Origin: Klebsormidium nitens
Taxonomy: Eukaryota > Streptophyta > Klebsormidiophyceae > Klebsormidiales > Klebsormidiaceae
Assembly (NCBI GenBank): GCA_000708835.1
Contig: DF237406.1
Span: 1 to 64,000, forward strand
Direction of reading: 5' to 3'
DNA length: 64,000 nt
Shown piece after piece: positions 1-12,500 of this stretch. Positions within the stretch are counted from its first letter, which is position 1; every line of letters starts with the position of its first letter. Position numbers and translations under genes: made by a program. A model generated the notes under the pieces. The model worked only from the letters and a program-made list of their open reading frames with translations, did not search any database and was not told where the DNA came from.

Positions 1-803
1 GACAGGCCGGGGATGTTCGGCATCGGCGACAGGTCGGCAAACACGCATGCCGCCCAGCAGTGCGCCGTACCGCGTGAGTGCCGGGGTCGCCTCCGAGCCG
101 CGCACAACCTGCCGCTCGGCGGACACTGAGCGCAGACCAAGGGCGTCGGCGCCCCAACGGCGGCGCTCCGGCACGTTCGTGATAACAGGCAAAAGGTGCG
201 GCACCATAGACCGTTAGGCCTAGGCGCGACCCCCTTTTTCCGATGTCCTCTTGCTCTCGGCCGCACTCCCTTGGCCATCCCTCGCTCGCCAATCTGAGAC
301 GCCGCCGTGGCCACTGGCCTCTGCCCCAGCCCCGTCGTCACGTTCTCTCGAGAGAGATAGCTCAGCACGACATCCGTGAGCTCAAAGGTTTGGCTCCAAG
401 CCCCTTCCCCCGTTTGCCGCCGCAATATGGTTGTGTCTTGCCCCCCATCGTTCCTGCTGCTCAACGTCACCGACAGACCATCAGAGTTCTCCGTCACCAT
501 GCCCAGAAGCTTGTGGATGCAGCTCAAGCACACAATTTGCCTGCATTGCTTGCCCTTTGGGATCTGAGCGCTAATGAGGTAGCCCATGATCTTGCGATCG
601 CTCTTGCGGAAATTGACCCTCAATTGCCCATCCTTGCCCCTCACCCAAATCTGATGCAAGCACGTTAAACACCTGACAGCAACACGCTCCTTGCAACTCT
701 CGATGTCAACCCTAATTTGACCTGACGCAATGCTCTCTACGGTACCTCGCTCTATTTGGCCCAACGCACCGCTGAAATGCTCAAGACTAGCCTGAGACTC
801 CAT
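1..803 (-). CDS. Unrecognised ORF running off the left edge, with paired CxxC motifs
   Basis: Reading leftward from an ATG at 803-801, the minus strand stays open for 267 codons to the window edge, so stop and C-terminus are missing. I do not recognise the family. The N-terminal third holds two cysteine pairs about 45 residues apart, CLTC and CLSC, separated by a basic, strand-like segment (VRGKDGQLRVNF, then KIMGYLISAQIPKGKQC). This is compatible with a zinc-ribbon-like fold, which is inference. The later part is Arg/Pro/Cys-rich and could contain an unspliced intron. The plus-strand ORF over 243-668 is the antisense shadow of this frame. The gene would be divergent from the chaperone gene starting at 1460. 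Confidence 0.5.
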   Translation of the reverse strand, partial: MESQASLEHFSGALGQIERGTVESIASGQIRVDIESCKERVAVRCLTCLHQIWVRGKDGQLRVNFRKSDRKIMGYLISAQIPKGKQCRQIVCLSCIHKLLGMVTENSDGLSVTLSSRNDGGQDTTILRRQTGEGAWSQTFELTDVVLSYLSRENVTTGLGQRPVATAASQIGERGMAKGVRPRARGHRKKGVAPRPNGLWCRTFCLLSRTCRSAAVGAPTPLVCAQCPPSGRLCAARRRPRHSRGTAHCWAACVFADLSPMPNIPGL

Positions 804-1459
804 GGTTACCACCCTTCTTTGCCCTACTCGGACCTCCCTAAGCCCCGTGCGCCTCCACCTGCTCGCTGCTACCCGGTCCGGATTTACTGGGCCCTCGAAC
901 TTGCCTTTTGGACTCGACAGCTCCTCCCTAAGTGCCTGAGCACCGACCATGGTAGTTGGTACCCGGTCGCGTGGCCCTAAGTTCCGACCGTTCGACGCGT
1001 CGGTGGTCGAAGGTGTCCGGGAATCGTCGAGCGGGGTGCCTACGTGGCGTCCTCTCCGGTACATGCTCTGGAATTTACCGTCACCGGCCGAATCCGGCAG
1101 GGGCTTTGCCACACTCGGACCGTCCGATCCGAGCGTATCGATCTGGACCGTCAATTTTAGTCCGAACTTCATTTGGTAGGCCCCATCTGTTCTGAATTTC
1201 ACAGCCCTGAGCCACCGCTGGACGGAGTCCACCGTTTCTAGTCGCGGGCAGTCCCAGCTCCGAAACAGACTTCCTATACTAAACCCGGTTTCAAGCACTG
1301 CTCCGACTCCGAGCCAATGGCATCAAAATTCTTTCAAAACAGGGAAAGTCTTTTGAGATCATGACTACTGTAGGATCTGAGAGGTGCTGAAGCGCGGAAC
1401 GCAGGCCGCTGGTTTCCTTGTGGTTTGAGCTTTCTCGATCATTCCCTCAATTCTACACA
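804..1459. promoter_or_regulatory. Intergenic region between two divergent genes
   Basis: About 650 bp separate the minus-strand ORF starting at 803 from the plus-strand gene starting at 1460, so the stretch should hold both 5' ends. A CCAAT-type sequence (gccaatgg) lies near 1314. I see no clear TATA box and no convincing coding exon. Its regulatory role rests on the divergent layout only. Confidence 0.3.
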
Positions 1460-4400
1460 ATGGCGCTATTTTACGATCCCATCACGGATGAAGCGGGCCC
1501 TTCGCGGACCTGGGAGGAAGATGAGGAAGAGTTCGAGGAGCTGTATGGGTCCAAAGGGGAGGCAGCATATGCATTCAAGGTACGAGTCTTTATTTCTGTG
1601 TCCACGTTTATTTTCTATTTTTGATTTTTTCTTAGTACAGATTGAGCTGAAGAAATAAATTCCTTAAGTCTTGCTGTATCAAGGAGCGCTCAAGGTTATT
1701 GATGGAAGTGGTGTTGTCAAAGCTCCGCATGAGCAATCCAGCAACTTCGTTCGATAGTCGTACGAGTCTGTCTTCCTCTGATCAAGGATGTGAGAGGGCT
1801 TTTTAGACAGCTTTGTCCTGGTAGCAGCTTCAGGTTAAGGTGTTGCATTGAGAAATGCAGAGCAGCAAAAATGCGATCAAAGTGGCGAATTGCTTTCACT
1901 TGCTCGGCACACAATTAGGCCAGCCAATACCTTCATTGCCAGCATAACATGGATTGAGCATTTCTGCGTGGAAGAGTTGTTTGGTTGGCATTTGTACCTG
2001 TAAGTTATTAATGTTACATGAGTAGGTTCTACTCTGTTGGACCTGTATTCAAACGAAGCTTCCAATTGATATCAGTGCTTGGCTTGACACTCTTTCTGCT
2101 TATTTGTGAGTACTGAATGGTGCTTCTGTGATTATTCAACGATTACATGTTGCAAGGCAGATCAGGGAATCAAAGTCACTTTCCTAGTACTTTTGTCTTG
2201 CACCACTTGGTATCAATTAGCAAAAACGGTCAGAAGCACAGTGAGGCTGCACGACTGTAGGGCTATTCTCTCCAGTCCTCGTTCGCTTTCTGACTTTGTC
2301 GACCGTTACACTTTTGAACATGGTGGAAAGCTAGGCCGGAAAGTAGAAGCAAAGAACCTACAAAGCGGACAGCCCGTATGTTGCAGCTTCTGCCGGCCGC
2401 CGAACAGCACCACAAGGGCGGCAAGCTGCAGGCAGATCTGCTCATGGTGGGAGCGTCTTCTGCAAGCCGCGTACTGCTGTCTCATCTTGGCGAGTTTGGT
2501 GATAAAGTCGGCGCAATTTACCAGGACATAAATGAGACAGTGAGCTAATTCTACCTCAACTGGTCACTGCTTCATGCGTACTTCCGTGACGTGTTGTCAC
2601 ACAATCAGAACTTTGGCCCAGGCTGGTATGCACGCTGTGAAAAGTCCGAAACGGAGGACTAAGCCGATACGTTCCCTTAATCAAGCTTGACAGGGGGCTG
2701 CGCGTTTGATTTCAGTTTGCTTGCTTTGGCAACCCCCAACCAACTGTGATGCTGACCGTCTGCAAATTTTGAAAGTGCAGTGTTTCTCAAGGTCTGTGAT
2801 GCGGCTTTGGAACAAACGCTGGCAAACACCTTCCTTGGTGGAGACTCTCAAGAGCGGAACGTTATTCCGGCCGTTGTTGATTCAGCTCCGCCCTTGCTTG
2901 TCGCTGTATCAGTATTATTAGCTGGTACATGAGCGCTTCTTTGAAGAAGAGGTGGCGGTTGGTCATCTTCTTCAATATTTATTCCCTTGTGGTTGGATAA
3001 TGGACACAAGTGACAGTTCCACGGGTTTTCAAAAAAGAACCGATTTCGAAAAGGTCTGGCAAATACACGTCATCTAGTACCAGAAGTTTCATTTTTGGTC
3101 GATAGGACCCGATGCTACTGTATTTTGATGCAAACCTGGTCTAATTCACAGCCAAAGGGAAGAAAAGGTCCGAGGACCACCCCCTTGGACCCGTTTCCTT
3201 TGTATCCGTTTACTGAAAACCCCTTCTGTTTCCTGTTCTCACGGGAGCTTGCAAACCAACGACTGACAAGAGGCGCTTGTTTAACGTACTTTGCAGGACG
3301 AGGGACGACGCGACCGCAGCCAAGAAGATGACGCGTCTGACGGACACCTTTTTCAAATGAGCGCCGCAGGGGGAGACAGAATTATTCTCGTCTCGGTTCC
3401 GGAAGGGGTGCGACAAGAGGGGGCGGCGGCTTGGGCGAGAGCACTCTTTGGCGGCGTATCTGCGACAAGGTACAAACCTCTGGATCTGTGGTACAAATCT
3501 CTAGATCTGTGGTACAAACCTCCAGATGTTTGTGCTTGGAAGGGCTGGCGCCAACAGCAAAGTGACGTTTCTGTCGACATCAGATTGCATCATCGCTTAT
3601 CCTTGTCAGAAAGTCCTTAATTGATCTCCTTCACACATAGCAGATACTTCGCATCTCATCCTCTTGACCTGTTGCAAGGCTATGGATCTCGCCATCCGAG
3701 TTCGAAGACTTCGGTCCTTGCAGTGCTTTCGATGGATCGGTTCTATTGCTGGCGCCATTTTGCGTACGCGACAGCTGCTTTCGCAGACGTTGACAGGCTA
3801 GATTGCCACCCGGAGTTTGGGAGGTGATGACGTGAGAATTGATGACGTAAGGTCTCGGTTGATATGCACGACGATCCAAAAACGGCGGAATAGAATGAGG
3901 CGAAATGCAACACGAAGAAAAAGTTTGATCGCAATCCCGTTTGCAGAACGGTGGTCCTCGGGTCCATACCCCGCTCAAAGTTCCTGGGCGCAGCGGACGA
4001 AGGGGCGTCTCCGGTGATTTACACGGTGGAAACGTCAGCGCAACGGGTAAGGAAAATCGGGAGTCGGCGGAATTACTCCAGGGCGCTCCGATGCAAAAGA
4101 CTTCAAGTCTGTCAAGCGTTTTACTTGGTTTATCCAGAAGTGTCGTTCCATCCACGTAAGCAGAGCCAGACATGTTTGCAATGACGACATCGCCGACTTG
4201 AGGCCAGGAGCGACGAGCATCAGTTCGCCAGCTTCAAGAATATCGTGCAAAAAACCACTCAGCAGTCGCAGCTGTTGGAGATGAGACGGTCCGGCTTCGT
4301 TCCGCCGTAATATTATTCCTCATTCTACGCCTCCAAAGCATGCACCTGAAAAGAAACGTGGGCAGCTGAAGAGCAGCAATAGCGGTTGATCTAAACTGCT

Positions 4401-5886
4401 TAGATAGCCACGCAAGTGGTACACTGGCTTTCCTGGCGCCGGAAGCTCGGTCCTCAAATCTAAAGCCGCGACTAATTAGCGGTATCGCCTTGGGTTTTTG
4501 TTTCAAACCCTGTGTACAGTACTTTGCTTCTCGAATTCCTGCAACAGCCTTCTTCGTAGAAGAGGATGTCGGGTTTGGCCTAGAGTCGGTAGCACTGCCT
4601 CAAAGCGAAGGAAAGGAAAGAACTACAACGAAGCTCAAAGTCTCCATCCGTGATATCAGTCCGCCTACGATCAGCTGCACCTTATGTATCTTACGGTCCT
4701 TGCCACGTTTGCAGGCTGCAACTGGACAAGCGGGGACGAATGTGACGTACCTTCCGACCGGGAACCTGGTGGACGGCGTCGCGGCAGCAGTCGTCAGCCA
4801 TGTGAGCGCGTCCCCCCGTTTCAACTCAGGGGATTCAATTTGAGGATCATATTTTCTTGTGGCGCAGAGTATGCTTGTTTGCAGCCTAGGAGTGTGTCTG
4901 CCCCTTCCAGGTATTTCCATTCTGTGCAAGGATCGGATTCACGTCTACAGGTTATTTGTCCCTCTTCCGTTCCTTGGCTGTACTTGGTCGAGCTACAAGC
5001 GCAGGCGCCTCTTGTCTAGGGGTTTAGACAAGTTTTTTTTCCAGCCCAGAGCCTATCCAATTAACGGGCTCTAGCCTCCCCGTTTCCTGCACATTTCTTT
5101 GGCTTTCCGACTCGCTCGGTGCTGACAGAGACGTCTTTTCATCGTGTGCCGCGGAATGAACTTCCAACCTAGGTAAGAGAAAGGGGTTACGGGGTTTTGA
5201 TCGGAAGAGGGCGATGTGGGCGAAACGACCGTGGCTGCGTTCTTGATGGAGACAGAAGCCACAGAAAAGGTTAAAAGTAGCGGGGCAGCATTCAATGATA
5301 TGTCGCCCCGCTTTTGTTTCTCGCCCGTCGAGTAATCAAGCAATTAGGAAGCCTGCTATTATTCGGTCATGTGGCGGTTCCTTTGTCCACACTCTGGCGA
5401 TTACATGTTGCTTAATCTAGCAGGACATGCGTATTGAGCCACCGTCCAAGCGGAGCCATCGGCCGTTTGGTCGCCGTGCAAAGAATGGATCAACGCCCTC
5501 TGAGAACGTCGTATTGAGCACCACTCACACTCTCGTTCCGGGTTTACCGCCGGAAAATGCTTATCGTGGACAAATCCGGGATCTGGGACTCATGGAAAAT
5601 AATGGGTCAACGCCCTCTGACAACGTCGTATTGAGTACCATTCATACTCTCGTTCCGGGTTTTCCAGTGTCAAGTGCGAAACTTGGTAGCGACTCTGCTC
5701 GTGAACATCGATCAGACGTCGGGGCCGGACCAGAAGATGGTGCAAGCGCTGACGAATGAAATAAAGGAGTGCTTACAGCTGCAATCACAGCACTTCAACG
5801 TGCATTGGCCTGATCTCGTGGCTAAGAGTCAGAAGGATCTTGCGAGCAGAAGCCGGGGGCAAAGCTGGTCAGAACTGTACTCTTGA
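1460..5886 (+). CDS. PSMG1-like: Proteasome assembly chaperone 1 (PAC1/PSMG1-like), seven exons
   Basis: Exons: 1460-1579, 2387-2539, 2792-2911 (3' border uncertain), 3297-3469, 3947-4046, 4715-4801 and 5668-5886. All phases agree and give about 323 residues; human PSMG1 is 288. The PAC1-PAC2 heterodimer is known to guide assembly of the 20S proteasome alpha ring in the cytosol. Evidence is collinear similarity to PSMG1: an acidic N-terminus (EEDEEEFEELYG); a strand-helix block, LLMVGASSASRVLLSHLG, matching the region around IGNNAVAFLSSF; QEGAAAWARALFGGV; VVVLGSIPRSKFLG; and NLVDGVAAAVVSH spliced to CQVRNLVATLLVNID, the counterpart of HDLPAAVLSYCQVWKIP. The ATG at 1460 opens the only acidic first exon in phase. 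Introns 4 and 6 carry local repeats at the splice sites, listed separately. An extra small exon between the first two cannot be excluded. Confidence 0.75.
3470..3532 (+). repeat. Three 21-bp tandem units that each begin with a splice-donor sequence
   Basis: Directly at the 3' end of the PAC1-like exon 3297-3469, three imperfect 21-bp units follow one another, each opening with gtacaaa (3470, 3491 and 3512). The exon's own donor is the first. Donor usage could slip by 21 or 42 bp, which would keep the reading phase, but the stretch would add residues such as YKPLDLWYKSLDLW, which look non-native. Confidence 0.7.
5484..5667 (+). repeat. Direct repeat of about 65 bp, the second copy ending in the last splice acceptor
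   Basis: Two copies, about 5484-5548 and 5601-5667, share the order caacgccctctga, aacgtcgtattgag, cgttccgggttt and differ at scattered bases. The second ends in tttccag, the acceptor of the terminal PAC1-like exon. The first has taccgcc at that place and no AG. So the intron end has been duplicated and only one copy keeps a usable acceptor. Confidence 0.75.
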
Positions 5887-6555
5887 CAATAGAGTCCGAA
5901 TCGTCAAATCATATGCCTTCCAAGCGTTAAGATCCCTCCTTGTAGCCGGAACCTTCCAGGTTTGCTTGCTTGTTTCTCCGGCCTGACGAATCTGCATGCG
6001 GGGCTGTGTGTGAGGCCGGTTGAAAACAGGGAAAGGAGTGGACGTACTCGAGCATGATCGGATCGATTCAATCGTACGTTGAGCATCGGACCGCAACGAC
6101 CGGAGCATGTCATGTCAAGTGTTCACGGAAAACCCTGGCCGGGCCGTACGATCATGTGAAGCATGTTTTGATCGCGAAATCACTTCCCTGCCAGTACGCA
6201 TATCCTAAATGCATATATATGATCTGTGTACCGGCCGTTGCATGCATGTTGAGGTACGCACAGCGCCGGGTCACTTGCTCGGACTCAGGCGGGGCCCACG
6301 CAACCACAGAGTTGGGGACGGTACGTTACATGGTCCGACACGTTTGCAAGATCAGCTAGTGACTTCGGCTTCCGATCAAGGCGCGCCGCGCGGCCCCGCG
6401 GCCGCCACTGTCTTGATTGTTTTACATATCAGGTCAATGATGTGCACATATATTTCAAAGGTCACTGCGTCAGACTAATTTAGCACTATGTATAAGTTGA
6501 AGTGCAGCTACCGAGACACGAGATCAGCTTTGAAGCTGAGGAATTGCGGAGATTT
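5887..6555. other. Gap between convergent genes; no gene seen
   Basis: The stretch lies between the stop of the PAC1-like gene and the stop of the WD40 gene, so it should hold two 3' UTRs. A very GC-rich patch with overlapping rare-cutter-like palindromes lies near 6380-6410. No ORF here looks coding. Confidence 0.4.
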
Positions 6556-9500
6556 TCACGTCCGTTCATCTAGTGCTTCATACTGAGGCAAACGAACCCT
6601 TTGACAAGACACCACCCCGGCTCGTCCGCCCCAAGCCATCCACAACCCGTACCTCTTATGTGGATTCCACGTCACCCGGTGAACCGCTACTTTCCGAGCG
6701 GGAAAGTGCGTTTCGGCTTCCTTGTTATCTCCACTCCTAGTGGAGGTGCTTGGATCGCTACCGACAATCTTAACAGGCTGCTTTCTCCAGTGGCCTCCCT
6801 GTCCGCTGGTGCCTTTTCCCTGTTTACGCATCGACGGTTGCGTGGCTCCTACCTTTGAAGGCCCGGGAGCATCTGCATCGTCCGGCTGGCCTTCTGTGCT
6901 GTTGTTATGCAGGGCCTCGTTCGCTTCCTTTTTAGTCGCGAAATTTTCGTTCGGTCCGCTCAGCCGTAGCCTTACCGGGCCAGAATCGTCCTCCGCTTCG
7001 AGCGCCGCGCAGCGGTACGCGGGCTGGACGTGGCGGTTCGAACCGTGCCCCGTCGACACCCAGCCACGTGTCAACTGGAGAGAAAGGCGTTTACTATTAA
7101 GTAGGATTAAAGATCCTACGGCAGTCTCGAGCACAACGGTGTGGAACGAAGCAGTACCCTTTTTCGTGGTGTTACCCAGCTTGGGCGAATAACTAGGTTC
7201 CTACAGTCTGATTGTCCACGTGGCTGGCAGTAATACCGTCTCAAGGACACATGGGCACACTAGAAGTCCATCAGCAAGTCGGGGTTTGCTCAAGTAATCG
7301 CATGGTCACGAATCGCGCTCCTAACGAACGCGCAGGGCTCGATCCGATAACAAGTACCGCCAATTCTTAAGACCGCGTCCGACGAAGTGGGAATCGGCTA
7401 GCGCAGAGAAGCCGTGCGTTACTCAGGAAGTCGGTTTGGAACATGTTGCATACCTGGAAGAAAGACACCACTCCGCTGGAGGAGCCCGTCGCCACGAGTC
7501 CTGCAGCACAGCATGCGAAGCTTGGTGTCAATGCCTTGAAGCAATAATCACCTTTCCAAGTCGACGAGAAAGTCGTCAAGCTCTTGAGTACTTTTTCTTA
7601 CTCACTTTTCAATCTAGTCAGTTCTTGGAGGAAACTGGCGTCACAAAAACCTGGGGACTCCAAAAATGCTGCGGCTTACAAACTGAAAACGCTGACGTTT
7701 TGACCAGAAGTATCTGCTTACCGCAGGCGCCTGAATCCAAGAAAACGACTACCAGAAAGAAGAACGCGCATGCATTCACCTGTGAGACGACTGATGTCCG
7801 CTCCCCAAAGGGCCCCGTCGCTCAACTTTCGGATGTGAGCGTGCGTCGATCCAGACACGGGCGGTTGGCAGCCCGGCAGCGGCACTCCGAACCCGTCCAG
7901 TGTGTAGACTTGGTACCATCCGTCGTCTCGAGACACTGTCACGCACCTAGGAAAAGGTGAGCCGAACAGGTTTAAGCTATAAAAACGTTGACCGAGTTAT
8001 CGTGACCCGTTCGAGCGCGTTGTCCAGATGCCGTCTGGACACGGAAATGACGTCAGCGTTGGTTGAAAAGAGGCGGGCGGTTGGCCGCCCGGCAGCGGCA
8101 CGCCAAATTCGTCCAGTGTGTAAACTTGATACCAACCGTCGTGTCGAGACACTGTCACGCACCTACGAAAATCTGAACCGACTGGGGTTAGGCTGGAGCT
8201 TAGACTGGGTTATTGTCACCCGTGGTTAGAATGTCGCAGAAGAGACAAACGTGACGTAAGCGTGCAGCAAACTAGACGCGGGCGGTTGGCAGCCCGGCAG
8301 CGGCGCACGAAAGCCGTCCAGTGTGTAAAACTGGGTACCAGCCGTTGTCTCAACACACAGCCAAGGACCTGAGGGGATCGACAGGGAGGGACGGCCATGA
8401 GTGTGCTCTGCTTCCCGTGCTAAGTTCAGAGAAAATTCAAAGTTCCTCAGCCTGAGACGAACCCGTCCGAAGAGTGACATCGTCGCAGCTTTTGCGGCGA
8501 GGAACCAAGCACCTGAAGACAGGGGAGCCAACCCTGAAATGATTGGCTCCACCATACAGTGTCTTGTTTCGGTGTTGTATTTTGTCATTAATCCCGTCAA
8601 CCCACGTGGTCAGGATTGTGCCCTGATTCGAAATAGTGCCCTGGGCACCGCGGCGGTTTCGTCGACCGTCACCTTTGAGGATTTACAATCTAGATCCCGG
8701 TCCAAACATGAATCTAGGTAGCTCAAGATCGATGAGGGGTCGGCAGCCGTCTCACCAAAAAGGGTCCAACGGGACTCAACAAGATTAACAAGCTCAGAAG
8801 CAGCACTTTGTAAGAAACTAAAAGGTTTTCTTGAGCGCACCTTGGAGAAGCCAGCCAGTCTAGGCCCAGGATCCAGCTTCGAGCGACGGACAGAGTCCAG
8901 ATGGGCTGTAAGGGATCCCTGCAAAAGATGCCGTTTGTGTATGGTCAGTTCAGACAACCAGCGGTTGATCGGATATTAGAGAACCTGCTCTTCGACGTTG
9001 GATTGTTGGTTAGATACCAACTCGGTTTGTCTGAGACTTTGGTAAGCACATGACACTGCGACGTTTCCAAGGCTCCCCAGTGTCCTGCCAGTCTGGCGGC
9101 CAACCAAACTTAGCTGCGCAACGACTCCTCGGTCGCCAAGAGGAGGGAACCTCACACGACGCCCACTTCTAGAAGCAGAAACCTCGAGAATCTTCTTTCG
9201 AAAATCACAAAGGGTAAAGTACTACTTGGGATCTCTTTACGTCCGAACTAGATTCTTTCCCTCATGCGTACTTCATACCAAGCGCCACTCAAAACTCGTT
9301 TGGATTGCAGCGAACGTTTCTGCTACTCTCAACATCTTTGATAGCGGGCCGTTCCTTGACGTTTGAAGACTCATCAAAAATCTCGACTTCAACCATCTGA
9401 TGTAACGGAAAAGAAGGCGGCAAGATTTTGCAGGGAATACGTACTTCACAGCAGGGACGGCGGCAGATTTTGCAGGGACCCCGCGCTTTCAACACAGCAG

Positions 9501-12500
9501 GCACTCATGTCACATAGTCGCAGCCGATAGGCGCCACAGAGACTTTCGTACTGATACCGCGAAAAGGCGCTTAAGAAGCGAAGGGCGGCGCCTACCTGAC
9601 GTCCCAAAACTTGACTGCTCCCCGATGGCCGCCCGTGACGAAGAGCTGGTTGCTACCACCGCTGCGCAAACACTTCCGACATGATTAGAAGCTGACGTCA
9701 CCAGAACAGCTTGAATAGATGCTGCGACATAAGGAATTATATGATTACAAGCGCACGAAGAGCTGGTTGCCACTGCCGCTGCGCAAACACTTTCCGCTAT
9801 GATGAGGATCAGGAGATGGCGTCACCAAATGCAGCTCAGTTAAATGCTGCAATGTAAATATATATGTGATCACAGCCGGTTGTCCTCAAGACGCTACTGG
9901 CTGTTACACGGAGCCGCTGAAAGACACGTGTCACCTTCCAAACTCTTCAAGAAGCTTCGCGCTTCGAGTGTTTCTAATTATTTTCCCAGGATCCGGATAA
10001 GGGGTCGTCGAAGATGGTATCCGGAGAGTTAATGGACGTTTTGTGACTTTGTATTTTTCCTACACTAAGTCCTTTGGACAGTTTTTGAGCCCGGATCGTG
10101 GCATTACGCGGCCTTTGAAGTGTCGAACAAAGACTTACGATCGCTTTTCAGACTAATCTCAGCAGGTAGAGTCGGCTCCTATGAGAAAGAAAAGATGAAC
10201 AGAACAAAAGCGGTAGATGAAAATAGTTTCAGTATTGAGACTATCGGGGGCGCTTACACGTGCGGCGGAACCCAAGCGAGCGAGCGGAGCGGCGTGTCCT
10301 CTGCCTTGAAGCACGCGAGCGGGAACACGTGGTCTGCAATCGAGAGGACACGTGTCAGTCCAGATCCGTCGAACCGCCACAGGTGGCAAAGGACGGTGCC
10401 TTGAACAATAGGAAAGCGACTCACATTTGGAGAGACCGTTGGAAAATGTTTGATCGAGGAAGCGGTACAAAGTTCTGGCAGTGATGTCATAACCCGCCAT
10501 GCTCATCATACGTCGCTGACCGTTGCAGTGGTTGCTGCTGTGATTCGACCCCTTCGTGTCACTTCATTTGGTTCACGGGAAATCATTCGGTACGCACCTG
10601 AGGAGCTCGGCTTCGTGTCAGGTACCCGCCACAGAACCACCTGCGGGAGAAGCTTTTGGATGTAACTTATCTTTTCCTTCTTTCCTCTCATAACTCTCCT
10701 AACTGCGCAGGAACGAAAACACCATGGCCCCAAGCATTTTTGAGGAATCCTACAGTTGTGGAACGAGCCTGTGTTCCAAGTAGCTTGCAGCAACGTTTAC
10801 AGACATAAATTTCTGGTCGCTGCGATTTGGCTCCACGCCCCTTTCCTAGCGGCTCGCCGCTCCACGGTGAGTTCTCAGGCAAAAGGTCGCTGAAGGGGAC
10901 ATGTCCTTTCAATACCACTCCTTAGCAATCACGTGATCTTCAGGTCTCGACTGAAACAGGCTGGAATCGAAATAAAACTGCGTGACAGCAAAGCGCCGCT
11001 CTTTTACATCCAGGCAAGAAGCATGGCAGACTTTATGGCTAGAAAAATTATGTTCTGCAAACCAATGGTTAGTCGTTGTTTCGAAAAGAAGGGCAACTTC
11101 CAAATTGTAAGGGAGGTAATCGGTTGCGGAGGGACGAGCATTTCAGCGTCTGTAAAAGGAAGTATTGTTCTACCCGTTTTCTCAGGTTGAAGGGGCTTTT
11201 ACCGAGGACTCAACAGAAGACTTCAAAAGACTAGTTGGAAGGACGTGACGGTGACGCATCAGATCCAATGGGCGGGAGCAGCATCGAAATCCCCGTGCTA
11301 CATTAAAGAAAAGCTCGGGGCGTGTGAATGTTAGTTGATTCTGAAAACGTTAAGGTGCCTCGCCGAGTGTTGCAGAAAAGCTCCAAAGAAAAACGAGGAC
11401 GAATCGAGAAGGTCTAGTGGAAGACTAGGGGTTGGGGAGTAAAGGGTAACTTGGAAACTTTGACTCACCGTTCCGTCGTGGCAGCCAGCGAGCAGTAGGT
11501 TTGACGGGGCGCACGGGGACCACTCCAGCGTCAAGGGAAGCCTGCCACCAAGTTAATCGTAACAATTAAGAAAATCGAATAAAAGTTGTTACGTGCTTCG
11601 AAAACTACAAGCACGGAGGGAGGTTACAGGGCGAAAGTCGTTCGTGTGCGATCTAAGATGACTGTACTCGTGTCACGAAGGAGTCTAAAGCTGAGGAGGA
11701 CAATGGAGGACCAAAGGCTGTCTCGATAAGCTGTGAAGAACGCAGACGCGTGAGACCGCTGACTGAATTGCCTCTAGAGGCGCTGGAGGCTTAGAAACTT
11801 CTATTACAGGCCTGCGCTTGTATGCTCGTGTGGATCTGGGTTGACCTTTAGTGCACGTCCGATCGAGCTTGGAACTTTGAGAATGTCCTCCGCCGAGTTA
11901 GAAACCACGTCTTGCAACTCCGCGAAGCGTGCCGGCAGCTGACATTACCGAATCGAGAAAGCGGTCCGTTTGTGTAGATTGCTGTCCATGCTTTCCCACA
12001 GTGCTCAAGAGAGCGGTTTTGTACAAATATAAAATTCATGTAACAAGTGAGACAAACGGTCAAACCCTTACCTTCGACCCAAAGTTGCGTGTCCCGTTCG
12101 AAACGCGGCGCTCGGCAGACTTACGACAACCGGAGGAGCCGGCGGTTGTGCTTCCGCCGGCTCCCCTTTCCGCTTCCGTTTCTTGGCCCCTCCGGCGGCT
12201 TCGGCCGGAACACTCGAGCCGGTCGGTCGGGGCACGGAGGCAGGAGTGGGCACAGTCCATCTGAATGAACGGCGACGTTGAAGTCTTATTCATGTCGAAA
12301 GTGTGAGAGCTCTCTTGCAGTCTCTTAAAACGGACAGAAACGTCATCAACGGACAAAAAGTTGAGTAGTCGGAGTTGATCATTTGAGAAGTAAAGAAGTT
12401 GTACGCACTTCAGTTGAACCGGAGGATGTACCTGCGTTTTCTGGGAACGGTGAATACGAGGCTGGCCACCCGAGCAGTTCACGGTTGATGCAAGCACTGA

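Noticed and set aside
243-668. Plus-strand ORF of 141 codons
   Set aside because: It lies opposite the longer, uninterrupted minus-strand frame, whose product looks more protein-like; I treat it as an antisense shadow.
6380-6410. GC-rich patch with overlapping rare-cutter-type palindromes read as a cloning scar
   Set aside because: It is embedded in ordinary sequence with no vector-like flanks; a chance GC-rich stretch is more likely.
7034-7045. A tRNA gene or SINE suggested by the B-box-like ggttcgaacc
   Set aside because: No A box or cloverleaf fits upstream on either strand, and the sequence lies in a clear coding exon.
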